64,000 bases of DNA, from positions 62,001-126,000 of the forward strand of contig SVIH01000003.1 of the NCBI GenBank assembly GCA_015069575.1. Reading direction: 5' to 3'. Position 1 is the first letter of the stretch. Each line of letters begins with the position of its first letter. This document shows positions 35,006-43,145 of this stretch, piece after piece. The translations under genes and the position numbers were made by a program. The stretch is from Clostridiales bacterium. Lineage in GTDB: Bacteria > Bacillota > Clostridia > Christensenellales > QALW01. The notes beneath the pieces were generated by a model. That model was given only the letters and a program-made list of their open reading frames with translations. It was not told where the DNA came from and ran no database searches.

Positions 35006-35844
35006 GGGTTTTTTATCTTAAACCCTTCACCAAAAACTTCGTGGGCATCGTTTATTATAATAAACGCATTTGCATCCTTCTTCTTTATATACTCGGTTAT
35101 TAAAGGAACTTCTTTAGGAGTAACAACAGATAAAAGCATTGTGTTATCTCGATTTTTATACATTCCTTTTGCCTTAATTCCTGTAACACCGCGCTGAAAT
35201 TTTTCCATAATCCCCGCTGCAATTTCATTACAATTATCAGATAAAATAAAAAGCGTTTTTGCCCTATCGCCTATTATTAAAATTCCATCGGCTAATTTTG
35301 ACGAAATAAACAATGAAATTAATGAATATATGCCTACCGTAACGCTTTTAAAAATCAATGCAGAAATACTTACAATAATTATATCCACCGTTAAAATTAT
35401 TTTGGCAATACTGATATGTGGAAAATATTTATAAAGCATTAATGCTAAAAAATCACTTCCGCCGGTGGACGCGCCCTGCCGGATAACTAAACCTAATCCG
35501 ATACCAACCAATATTCCGCCTAAAATTGAAGATGCAAGCATATCTTCCCTATATATTGGAATAAAAGATGTTATTTCTAAAAAAAGCGATAAGCTAACTA
35601 TACCAAGCACAGTTTTTATTAACGCTTTTTTACCTAAAATTTTTACGCCAAACAAAAACAGAATTCCGTTTAAAATAATAATTGTTAAAGACAATGGCAC
35701 ATTAAAAAGATGCTTAAGAATTGTTGCTATACTACTTATTCCGCCTGTTGAAATTTTTTGGGGAACAAGAAAAACATTCAAACCTAAACTAAGAAAAAAT
35801 GCACCAAATATAATAACAAAATACTGTTTTAATTTTGAAAACAT
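35002..35844 (-). CDS. YitT family membrane protein (DUF161/DUF2179)
   Basis: A 280-residue protein: five or six transmembrane helices in residues 1-195 with the family sequence GLNVFLVPQKISTGGISSIATIL (key part: VPQKISTGGISSIA) near residue 22-45 and RQGASTGGSDFLA near 122-134, then a soluble DUF2179 domain with KGMYKNRDNTMLLSVVTPKE near 220-240. YitT proteins are widespread in Bacillota and proposed as transporters or regulators; no substrate is established. It is a single gene upstream of the T-box leader. Confidence 0.88.
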   Translation of the reverse strand: MFSKLKQYFVIIFGAFFLSLGLNVFLVPQKISTGGISSIATILKHLFNVPLSLTIIILNGILFLFGVKILGKKALIKTVLGIVSLSLFLEITSFIPIYREDMLASSILGGILVGIGLGLVIRQGASTGGSDFLALMLYKYFPHISIAKIILTVDIIIVSISALIFKSVTVGIYSLISLFISSKLADGILIIGDRAKTLFILSDNCNEIAAGIMEKFQRGVTGIKAKGMYKNRDNTMLLSVVTPKEVPLITEYIKKKDANAFIIINDAHEVFGEGFKIKNP

Positions 35845-35912
35845 ACTATCACCATTTTTATTATTCCCAAAAATAAAAAATTAAAAGCGCCAAAGATTCG
35901 GCGCTTAAAAAT

Positions 35913-36581
35913 TTAATTGCAACAACAATCGTTAATTGCAGGTGGGAAAATAGGCAGGTTAAAGAATTCATCGCAGACTTCGCTTGCAAATTCTTCGCAA
36001 GGGGGAATTCTGCAGAAACCATAAGCAGGAACAAGCAGTTCAACTTCAGCAACAATTTTAAGTATTACCGTTACACAGGCTGTTAAGCAGAATGTGTTTT
36101 CGCCACTATAACAACCCAGAACGCAGATGGCACTTACGATATTATCCACTTCATAGGGAATGATAGATTCATCAGGCACAAACAAAACCACATCTTTACA
36201 TACTGTAATTACACCTCTGCCACTACCTTCTTTGCCGCAGTTATCTTCAAAAAGAATTTCTACAGGAATATCTATTTTGCAACGAACACGGGCAAAATTA
36301 GGGCGATCACAGATACGCTCAATGCTTAAATCTCTTATTCTTCCCTTTGTGGATGTAGAACGGCAACTGATAAATGTTACAGGAGCTTCAAACTTGGTGT
36401 TGCCTGGGCAGATGTCTGTTAAACGGACACTTATGTTATCAAGTTGTTCCTGTTGCATACAGGAATCGTATATTTTTTTTACTTGTATGCAAACACGTTC
36501 GGTAAGCCCGTTTAAAGAGTCGCCGCTTATTCTGCCGGGGCATACCTCGTTTTCACTATTTCTGTATGAGTAAAACGACAT
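35913..36581 (-). CDS. Cys-rich protein, candidate spore-coat component
   Basis: A 222-residue protein with 19 cysteines, including CCC close to the C-terminus and CRIPPC near residue 192. There is no signal peptide and no membrane segment, so such a cysteine content suits a cross-linked structural protein. The promoter region has an exact sigma-K consensus (AC, 17 nt, CATAAGATA), which directs mother-cell genes such as coat proteins late in sporulation. I do not recognise a named family; spore coat is inferred from composition and promoter. AAAGGAGG precedes the ATG. Confidence 0.65.
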   Translation of the reverse strand: MSFYSYRNSENEVCPGRISGDSLNGLTERVCIQVKKIYDSCMQQEQLDNISVRLTDICPGNTKFEAPVTFISCRSTSTKGRIRDLSIERICDRPNFARVRCKIDIPVEILFEDNCGKEGSGRGVITVCKDVVLFVPDESIIPYEVDNIVSAICVLGCYSGENTFCLTACVTVILKIVAEVELLVPAYGFCRIPPCEEFASEVCDEFFNLPIFPPAINDCCCN

Positions 36582-36624
36582 ATATTATCCTCCTTTTAAA
36601 AATTATATTTCCTTGGTACATTTA

Positions 36625-36652
36625 TATCTTATGCTAGAATGTTGTGTTATGT
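36625..36652 (-). promoter_or_regulatory. Sigma-K-like promoter
   Basis: On the minus strand AC (36652-36651), exactly 17 nt, then CATAAGATA (36633-36625), which matches CATANNNTA. It lies in the 74-nt gap between the amidase stop and the Cys-rich gene. Confidence 0.6.
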
Positions 36653-36655
36653 GAA

Positions 36656-37645
36656 TTAAAATGACAGAAAATCTCCTAAAACATATCCTGTAGCACCCAT
36701 ATAATTTACCCTGTACCATGATCCCTGGTTACCTAAAACCGTTACAGTTGAGTTGTTTGGTATTCTGCCTATAACTGCAGAATTAAGATTTGGTTGAGCA
36801 CGCAAATTCAAATTACCACCCTGTGTATTTACTCTTGCTCTTTGCTGATTTGTATCAACGCATACACATAAAAAATCACCAAACGCATAACCTTCTATAG
36901 CGTTATACCTTATTTTTGCCCAACCATTTGTTTCTTTTTGAAGTAAAATTGCTTTCTGCCCTGAAGGTATCTGCCCTAACACTTCGCTTTGTGTATTTGG
37001 TTGTGAGCGTATATTTAATGAACTTCCATCATTTGTACATATGTTTATATATGCATTTAATTGTACATTACTTGTTGCATTTATATTTGTTCCTACTTGT
37101 GTACATACTTCACTGAACGGTATATTAAAATAAGTTGTAAGTCCTTTAGCTAAAGCAGCTGCAATATTTTGTATGTTTGCTTTTATCCATATAGCATCTT
37201 CTAAATTATCATGATAACCTATTTCCATTAAAACTGCAGGCGCTTTTGTTCTTCTTAACTCGGCAATAGTAGTTGAAGGCACTGTATAAACAAGGTCCGG
37301 CAACGGATAGATAGGTTTAAGGCTATCAGTAAGATCCTGCGCCGCACGCCTGCCCTGAACACTTGTTGGATAATAATATCCCTGAATTCCACGAAACTGT
37401 CCTTCTTTTCCAACAGGTGCTGCATTTGAATGAAGGGCAAGATGTAAATCGTAATTTCCTTGATTTGATGTATTTATTGCATTTATTAATGTATTTGGCA
37501 TACGAGAACGGGTGTATGTAATATTATTTTTAGTAAGATATGGCTCCAGCGCATCAGCAAGATAGCCCATATACTGTGCTTCGTTTCCACCGTTTATATA
37601 TTGATTAAACGGCTGAAGAGACGGTGATAAAAAAATATTAGGCAT
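36656..37645 (-). CDS. N-acetylmuramoyl-L-alanine amidase with two SH3b domains
   Basis: A 329-residue protein: Amidase_3 domain in residues 1-175 (LHLALHSNAAP holds a zinc His; PAVLMEIGYHDNLEDA the catalytic Glu and another ligand) and two bacterial SH3 domains near 200-260 and 268-329 (LNIRSQPNTQSEVLGQI; LNLRAQPNLNSAVIGRI). It cleaves the amide between muramic acid and the stem peptide. There is no signal peptide, as in B. subtilis CwlC, which lyses the mother cell after sporulation. A GCAC, 17 nt, CATATAGAT sequence upstream resembles a mother-cell promoter only partly. The role in mother-cell lysis is inferred. Confidence 0.85.
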   Translation of the reverse strand: MPNIFLSPSLQPFNQYINGGNEAQYMGYLADALEPYLTKNNITYTRSRMPNTLINAINTSNQGNYDLHLALHSNAAPVGKEGQFRGIQGYYYPTSVQGRRAAQDLTDSLKPIYPLPDLVYTVPSTTIAELRRTKAPAVLMEIGYHDNLEDAIWIKANIQNIAAALAKGLTTYFNIPFSEVCTQVGTNINATSNVQLNAYINICTNDGSSLNIRSQPNTQSEVLGQIPSGQKAILLQKETNGWAKIRYNAIEGYAFGDFLCVCVDTNQQRARVNTQGGNLNLRAQPNLNSAVIGRIPNNSTVTVLGNQGSWYRVNYMGATGYVLGDFLSF

Positions 37646-37779
37646 ATTCTTCCTCCTTTATTTGTGCTACTTAATCTATATGTTAAGAAAATAAATTTTG
37701 TGCAACAAAATTCTTGCTATAAATTATAAATTTTTATATAATATGGATATATAGACATTATTAAAAGGAGCAATATTTT

Positions 37780-38274
37780 ATGTATAATTTTAGTGATTTT
37801 TCAAAAGAAACTCTTGAACAGTTATCTTCAAAAGGTGTGTTTTTTACTGTAAAAGACGGTGAAAAAGTAAATACCATGACTATTGGCTGGGGTTCATTAA
37901 GTCAATACTGGGGACAGGAAATCTTTATTGCACCTATCCGCCATTCAAGATACACTTTTGAACTTTTAAAGAATACCCATGAATTTACTATCAGTGTTCC
38001 AATGAACAATCAATTTGACGAAGCATTAAAAATCTGCGGAACCGTTTCAGGCAGAGATGAAGATAAATTTAAAAAAGCTAATTTAAAATTAAAAGATGCA
38101 AAAGAAATCAGCACACCTGTAATTGAAGGTTGCGATATTTATTACGAATGCAAAATTCTTTCTTTTACAGATTTAAAGAAGGAAGATTTAGATAAAGAAG
38201 TACAGGAAAAGTGGTATCCAACAGGTGATATGCACCGCCTTTATTTTGCAAAAATTGTTGCCTGTTATAAATAA
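37780..38274 (+). CDS. Flavin reductase-like FMN-binding protein
   Basis: A 164-residue split-barrel protein of the flavin reductase family: MTIGWGSLSQYWGQEIFIAPIRHSRYTFELL near residues 30-60 (key part: NTMTIGWGSLSQYWG) and EFTISVP near 68. Members bind FMN and use NAD(P)H or another donor for reduction or for flavin supply, but cannot be assigned a substrate from sequence. The gene stop overlaps the dinB start by one base, so they are co-translated. AAAAGGAG lies upstream of the ATG. Confidence 0.83.
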   Translation: MYNFSDFSKETLEQLSSKGVFFTVKDGEKVNTMTIGWGSLSQYWGQEIFIAPIRHSRYTFELLKNTHEFTISVPMNNQFDEALKICGTVSGRDEDKFKKANLKLKDAKEISTPVIEGCDIYYECKILSFTDLKKEDLDKEVQEKWYPTGDMHRLYFAKIVACYK

Positions 38275-39455
38275 TGGACAGAGTTATTTTACATTCTGAC
38301 TGCAACGGCTTTTTTGCTTCCTGCGAAACGCTTTTGAACCCTGAATTAAAAGACATTCCTATGGCAGTTTGCGGTAATCCTGAAAACAGGCACGGCATTA
38401 TTTTAGCCAAAAACGAACTTGCCAAAAAGTTTGATATTAAAACTGCAGAAACTATCTATCAGGCAAAAAGAAAATGCCCTCAATTAGTTCTTGTTCCGCC
38501 CCACCACGATTTTTATGAAGAAATATCAAAAAAGTGCAACGATATTTATAAGGATTACACAGATATGGTTGAGCCCTTTGGTATCGATGAATCTTGGCTT
38601 GATGTAACGGCAAGCCAGCGTCTTTTTGGCACAGGTATTGAAATTGCCAACAAAATAAGAAATCGTTTTAAAAATGAGATAGGTATAACCTGTTCTATAG
38701 GTGTTTCATTTAACAAAGTTTTTGCAAAACTTGGCAGTGATTACAAGAAACCTGATGCAGTAACGGAAATAACAAAAGAAAATTTCAAAAGCATTGTATG
38801 GCCTTTAAAAGTAGATAATCTTTTATATGCCGGCAAAAGCGCCACAAAAGAATTAAACAGATTAAATATTTTTACTATTGGCGATCTTGCCCAAAGCAAC
38901 AAAAACACTATTATTAAACATCTTGGTAAATTAGGCAGTCAACTTCACGATTATGCTTGCGGGATTGACGATTCCCCTGTTGAAGACATATATAAAGAAA
39001 ATATGCCTAAATCAATTTCCAACGGTGAAACATTTCCTAAAGACCTTAAAACAGACGAAGAATTTAAAATTAATATTATGGCGCTTGCTGACAGCCTTCA
39101 TTTAAGAATGAAAAAGCATCACCTTAAATGTTCTGTTTTGCATATTCAGATAAAATATTCTGATTTTACTGTTTGTTCAAGGCAAAGGCAACTGTCATAT
39201 TCAACAAATCTTATGCACGATATATTTTCTGTTTGCCATGAACTTTTTTATGAAATATATAATGGCAAACCTGTGCGTGCTTTAACATTAGGCGGCTCTA
39301 ACATATCAGATGAAAGCGATAATTTTATGCAGTTTTCGTTTTTTGATGATGGTAAAAAGGAAAAACAGGAAAATCTTGAAAATGCACTTGATAATATCAG
39401 AAGTAAATATGGTTCTGATGCGGTAAATGTAGGAACGCTAATAAACAAAAAATAA
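38274..39455 (+). CDS. dinB: Y-family DNA polymerase IV
   Basis: The 393 residues show the Y-family catalytic residues: HSDCNGFFASCE near residues 7-18 (first Asp) and GIDESWLDVT near 102-111 (Asp-Glu pair), followed by CSIGVSFNKVFAKLGSDYKKP and helix-hairpin-helix DNA binding near 180. It performs error-prone synthesis past lesions. The finger loop has Cys-Asn-Gly-Phe-Phe instead of the usual Asp-Asn-Phe-Phe-Ala, common in clostridial DinB. Monocistronic with the flavin reductase gene; no LexA-type SOS box is obvious upstream. Confidence 0.93.
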   Translation: MDRVILHSDCNGFFASCETLLNPELKDIPMAVCGNPENRHGIILAKNELAKKFDIKTAETIYQAKRKCPQLVLVPPHHDFYEEISKKCNDIYKDYTDMVEPFGIDESWLDVTASQRLFGTGIEIANKIRNRFKNEIGITCSIGVSFNKVFAKLGSDYKKPDAVTEITKENFKSIVWPLKVDNLLYAGKSATKELNRLNIFTIGDLAQSNKNTIIKHLGKLGSQLHDYACGIDDSPVEDIYKENMPKSISNGETFPKDLKTDEEFKINIMALADSLHLRMKKHHLKCSVLHIQIKYSDFTVCSRQRQLSYSTNLMHDIFSVCHELFYEIYNGKPVRALTLGGSNISDESDNFMQFSFFDDGKKEKQENLENALDNIRSKYGSDAVNVGTLINKK

Positions 39456-39483
39456 AAGACGGAAAATTTCCGTCTTTTTATTT
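39454..39483. terminator. Bidirectional terminator between dinB and aminotransferase
   Basis: AAAAGACGGAAA pairs with TTTCCGTCTTTT, with T-rich tail, between convergent genes. Confidence 0.86.
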
Positions 39484-40644
39484 TAATATTCCGCTTTTAT
39501 CAATAATATCAACAACTTCTTTTAACTGTTCAGGCGGTAAAACAAGAGCAAAACGAACATAGCCTTCACCCATTGGACCAAATGCGGTGCCGGGGGTACA
39601 GATTACACCTGTTTTATCAACTAATTCATTCCAGAATTCCATTGAAGAAGAAAAATTTTGTGGTATTGACGCCCAGACAAACATAGTTCCTTTTGAATCA
39701 GGCACATTCCAACCGATTTTTCTTAATCCGCCACAAAGTGTATCACGGCGTTTTTGGTATTCGGCACACTGTTTTAAAACTTCTTCCCTTGGTGTTTTTA
39801 AGGCGGTGATTGCGGCTTTTTGGATTGGCATAAACATACCAAAATCATATTGTGAGCGTATAATTCTTAAGCCATTTACAATATCTTTATTGCCAATGCA
39901 AAAAGAAATTCTTGCGCCTGTTGTGTTAAAGGATTTGGAAAGTGAGAAAAACTCAACGCCAACTTCCTTTGCGCCGGGGATACTTAAAAATGAAAAACCT
40001 TCTAACCCATCAAAGATTATATCGCTGTATGCGTTATCGTTGATTATGTAAAAGCCGTACTTTTTGGCTTTTTCAATTAAATCAATATACATCTTTTTAT
40101 TTGCTACTGCGCCACAGGGGTTTGATGGATATGAAACTATCATATACTTAACTTGCTTAAGGGTTTCTTCGTTTATATCCGATAAATCGGGCAAAAAGCC
40201 GTTTTCCTTTTTCAAAGGGTAATAAACAACTTCACCACCTGCTAAAAGCACACCTGCTTCAAAAACAGGATACCCAGGGTCAGGCAAAAGCGCTTTATCA
40301 CCTTCATCTAAAAGTGCAAGACCAAGGTGACCGATACCATCCTGCGAGCCGTTTACTGAACAGATTTCATCGGTTTCAATATCTGTTTGATACCGCGCCT
40401 TATAATATTCTTTAACCGCCTGAAGCATTTCAGGAGAATCAATTAAGGAATACTTAAAGTTTTCAGGGTCCTTTGCCTCTTTTGAAACTGTTTCACGAAT
40501 ATTTTCATTAATTTTAAAATCAGGTGTACCAACATAGAGGTTATATACTTTTTTGTTTTGCTTTATAAGTTCGTTCCTTTTATGCGTTAAGGAAGCAAAT
40601 ATTCCCGTTTGGAAATGATTTAGCCTTTTAGATAATTTTTGCAT
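39478..40644 (-). CDS. PLP aminotransferase, LL-diaminopimelate aminotransferase-like
   Basis: A 388-residue class I/II aminotransferase: SVNGSQDGIGHLGLALLDEGD near residues 94-114 (key part: NGSQDGIGHLGLALLDEGD), YPSNPCGAV near 172, NDNAYSDIIF near 203-212 and FFSLSKSFNTTGARISF with the PLP Lys near 236. The order and spacing resemble DapL and related enzymes that make LL-diaminopimelate from tetrahydrodipicolinate; clostridia often use this shortcut to lysine and peptidoglycan. Substrate is not certain, and alanine or aspartate aminotransferases of this subgroup look alike. Confidence 0.75.
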   Translation of the reverse strand: MQKLSKRLNHFQTGIFASLTHKRNELIKQNKKVYNLYVGTPDFKINENIRETVSKEAKDPENFKYSLIDSPEMLQAVKEYYKARYQTDIETDEICSVNGSQDGIGHLGLALLDEGDKALLPDPGYPVFEAGVLLAGGEVVYYPLKKENGFLPDLSDINEETLKQVKYMIVSYPSNPCGAVANKKMYIDLIEKAKKYGFYIINDNAYSDIIFDGLEGFSFLSIPGAKEVGVEFFSLSKSFNTTGARISFCIGNKDIVNGLRIIRSQYDFGMFMPIQKAAITALKTPREEVLKQCAEYQKRRDTLCGGLRKIGWNVPDSKGTMFVWASIPQNFSSSMEFWNELVDKTGVICTPGTAFGPMGEGYVRFALVLPPEQLKEVVDIIDKSGILK

Positions 40645-40701
40645 ACTTTCACCTATATAATATTTTTTATTAGTATAGCACTTAATCTTCTTTTAAGCAA
40701 G

Positions 40702-40730
40702 TTGACATTTAATAAATAAAGATTTATAAT
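40702..40730 (+). promoter_or_regulatory. Promoter of the PHP phosphatase gene
   Basis: TTGACA (40702-40707), 17-nt spacer, TATAAT (40725-40730). Confidence 0.8.
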
Positions 40731-40766
40731 ATTTTTTGTTTTTAATTTTAAAAGGAAGTGAAAATA

Positions 40767-41573
40767 ATGTTCGTTGATATGCATACCCATTCGGAATTTT
40801 CAACAGATTCTGTTTGCCCTATTTTAGATATGGCAAAAGCGCAGAAAGAAATGGGTACTAACATTTTTGCAGTAACGGATCATTTTGATATGTCCACTTA
40901 CGTTGAAAAAAAATCAATACAAGCCATAAAAAATTGCCACAATAAAATTGACGGACTGCAACTTAACGATATTGAAATTCTTAAAGGTATTGAGTTTGGC
41001 GAAGCAAACTGGGATATAAAACTTGCTAATAATTTAATTAAAGAATTACAGCCTGACGTTGCAATATGTTCAACACATGCTATACTTATTAAAAGTTCTT
41101 TATGTATACATATACATAATACCAATTTTTCCACTTTTACAAAGGAAGAAATCAACAATTTTTTTCTTCTTTATTTTAAAGGAGTGCAAGAAAATATTAA
41201 AATGGACTGCGATATTTTAGCACATTTAACCTTGCCTTTAAGATATTTTAAAGCCAAATATGATATAGACGTTGACATCACGCATTACAATGAACAAATT
41301 AACTTAATTTTAGATTACATAATTAAAAACAATATTGCCTTAGAAATTAACACATCTGCTTTAAAAACGGGCATTAAGGATTTTTTACCTGATAAAGAAA
41401 TTGTAAATCGTTATCTTGATATGGGTGGAAAAATGCTAACATTAGGCTCTGACGCCCACGCAAGTGAAAATGCATCTTACGGTTTTATTAAAGCAAAAGA
41501 AATGCTGAATTCTTTAGGAATAACAGAAGCTTATTATTTTAAAAATAGACAACCTGTTAAATATGAATTGTAA
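40767..41573 (+). CDS. PHP-domain histidinol-phosphatase-like enzyme
   Basis: About 268 residues of the PHP metallophosphatase fold: MHTHSEFSTDS near residue 5-15, VTDHFD near 40, KGIEFGE near 77, CSTHAI near 100, LAHLTLPLRY near 153 and GSDAHA near 227, which supply the trinuclear metal site. HisJ/HisK-type PHP proteins dephosphorylate histidinol phosphate in histidine synthesis. No his genes are nearby, so another phosphate monoester could be the substrate. ATG 40767 is preferred over GTG 40758, which belongs to the AAGGAAGTG ribosome site. Confidence 0.78.
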   Translation: MFVDMHTHSEFSTDSVCPILDMAKAQKEMGTNIFAVTDHFDMSTYVEKKSIQAIKNCHNKIDGLQLNDIEILKGIEFGEANWDIKLANNLIKELQPDVAICSTHAILIKSSLCIHIHNTNFSTFTKEEINNFFLLYFKGVQENIKMDCDILAHLTLPLRYFKAKYDIDVDITHYNEQINLILDYIIKNNIALEINTSALKTGIKDFLPDKEIVNRYLDMGGKMLTLGSDAHASENASYGFIKAKEMLNSLGITEAYYFKNRQPVKYEL

Positions 41574-41575
41574 AA

Positions 41576-41602
41576 AAAACCGCCTGAAAAGGCGGTTTTT
41601 TC
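41576..41602. terminator. Bidirectional terminator between PHP gene and rhaB
   Basis: AAAACCGCCT-gaaa-AGGCGGTTTT followed by TTC; the flanking genes converge. Confidence 0.86.
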
Positions 41603-41605
41603 TAA

Positions 41606-43081
41606 TTATTTACCTAAGCAAGCTTTTTTAAAGGTTTCATAGGCTTCATCCCAGCCTTTATCGCCTGATGGTGTATAAACTGCTGTATCGGTTGAAGCTT
41701 TAATAACTTCACGAATACCGTTAAGGTCTTTAATATCACCTAATGCCATAAACTGAACTGCGATATTTCCCATAGCAGTTGCTTCAACGGGGCCTGCAAC
41801 AACCTTTCTGCCTGTTGCATCGGCTGTCATCTGGCAAAGGAACTTATCCTTAATACCGCCGCCAACCATATGGATAGTATCAATTTTAGTGCCCATCATT
41901 TCTTCCATAGCTTCGGTTACATAGCGATATTTAAGTGCAAGGCTCTGATAGATACAAAGCACAACTTCGCCCATAGTTTCAGGAACTTTAAGACCTGCGT
42001 TTTTGTTGAATTCCTTAATTCTTGAAGGCATATCCCCAGGAGGTGTAAAGCCATCAAAATCGGGGTTAATAAAGGATTTGAATGGTTCAGACGCTTTTGC
42101 AGCGTTTTCCATATCGTTAAAGGAATAATCTAAGTTTTCCCTTTTCCACTGCCTACGGCTTTCCTGAATAAGCCAAAGACCCATAATATTTGATAAGAAA
42201 CGGGTTGTGCGGTTTACGCCACCTTCGTTTGTAAAGTTAAATGCCATTGACTGATCGTTGATTAAGGGCTTTTCAAGTTCAGTACCCATTAATGACCAGG
42301 TACCGCAGGAAATGTAAAGGCTTGTTTTAGGATCATCAAAAGGAACGGAAGCTACTGCTGAACCTGTATCATGGGATGCAACGCAGATTACAGGAACTTC
42401 AGGCATCTGTAATTCCTTTGCAAGTTCAGGCTTAAGTGTGCCTAAAACCGTACCTGCATCAACAATATCTTTAAAAATCTTGCGATCAATACCAAGAGCA
42501 TCAGTTAATGAGAATTCCCAATCGCCTTTAACGGGATTAAGGATCTGTGTTGTTGAAACATTTGAATATTCAGCAGCCATCTTACCTGTTAAGAAATAGT
42601 TGAAAAGATCAGGAATTAAAAGAAGATGTTCTGCCCTTTCTATTAGTTCAGGTCTGTTCTTTTTAAGGTTGCGAAGCTGATAAAGTGTGTTAAATGCAAG
42701 GAACTGAAGACCTGTTTTTGCATAGATATTTTCTTTGCCAAGTTCAATGAAAGTTGCTTCCATATTTTCTACCTTTGCATCGCGGTAGTGGTATGGGTTT
42801 GCAAGCATTTCACCGTGTTTATCGATTAAAGCAAAGTCAACGCCCCAGGTATCAATACCGATTGCTGAAATATCCTTGTGACCTGCTGCCGAACACTTTA
42901 AAATGCCCTGTTTAATTTCATGGAATAATCTTAAAACATCCCAATAAAAGTGACCGTTTACTTCAACGGGATCATTTGAAAAACGATGAAGCTCTTCCAA
43001 AGTAATTTTGCCATCTTCAAGCGTACCTAAAATTGCACGACCTGATGATGCACCAAAGTCAAATGCTAAAACTTTTTTCAT
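41606..43081 (-). CDS. rhaB: Rhamnulokinase
   Basis: A 491-residue FGGY-family sugar kinase. The N-terminal phosphate loop is LAFDFGASSGRAI (residues 4-16), with IGIDTWGVDFALID near 74-87 containing the catalytic Asp region, CVASHDTGSAVASVP near 230 and MVGGGIKDKFLCQMTADATG near 402-421 (key part: GGGIKDKFLCQM). RhaB phosphorylates L-rhamnulose in rhamnose catabolism. The isomerase, aldolase and rhamnose transporter genes are not next to it, so the pathway must be completed elsewhere. It has its own promoter. Confidence 0.9.
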   Translation of the reverse strand: MKKVLAFDFGASSGRAILGTLEDGKITLEELHRFSNDPVEVNGHFYWDVLRLFHEIKQGILKCSAAGHKDISAIGIDTWGVDFALIDKHGEMLANPYHYRDAKVENMEATFIELGKENIYAKTGLQFLAFNTLYQLRNLKKNRPELIERAEHLLLIPDLFNYFLTGKMAAEYSNVSTTQILNPVKGDWEFSLTDALGIDRKIFKDIVDAGTVLGTLKPELAKELQMPEVPVICVASHDTGSAVASVPFDDPKTSLYISCGTWSLMGTELEKPLINDQSMAFNFTNEGGVNRTTRFLSNIMGLWLIQESRRQWKRENLDYSFNDMENAAKASEPFKSFINPDFDGFTPPGDMPSRIKEFNKNAGLKVPETMGEVVLCIYQSLALKYRYVTEAMEEMMGTKIDTIHMVGGGIKDKFLCQMTADATGRKVVAGPVEATAMGNIAVQFMALGDIKDLNGIREVIKASTDTAVYTPSGDKGWDEAYETFKKACLGK

Positions 43082-43112
43082 AAAAGCACCTCTTAAAATA
43101 AACTATAATTAT

Positions 43113-43141
43113 ATAATACACTAAATGACACGAACAGTCAA
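43113..43141 (-). promoter_or_regulatory. Promoter of rhaB
   Basis: On the minus strand TTGACT (43141-43136), 17-nt spacer, TATTAT (43118-43113). Confidence 0.72.
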
Positions 43142-43145
43142 TTAT

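Noticed and set aside
36160-36573. A 137-codon plus-strand frame opposite the Cys-rich gene
   Set aside because: Antisense to a gene with a clear ribosome site and promoter; product shows no family resemblance.
39587-40051. A 154-codon plus-strand frame opposite the aminotransferase
   Set aside because: It is entirely inside the aminotransferase coding region on the other strand and has no start context.
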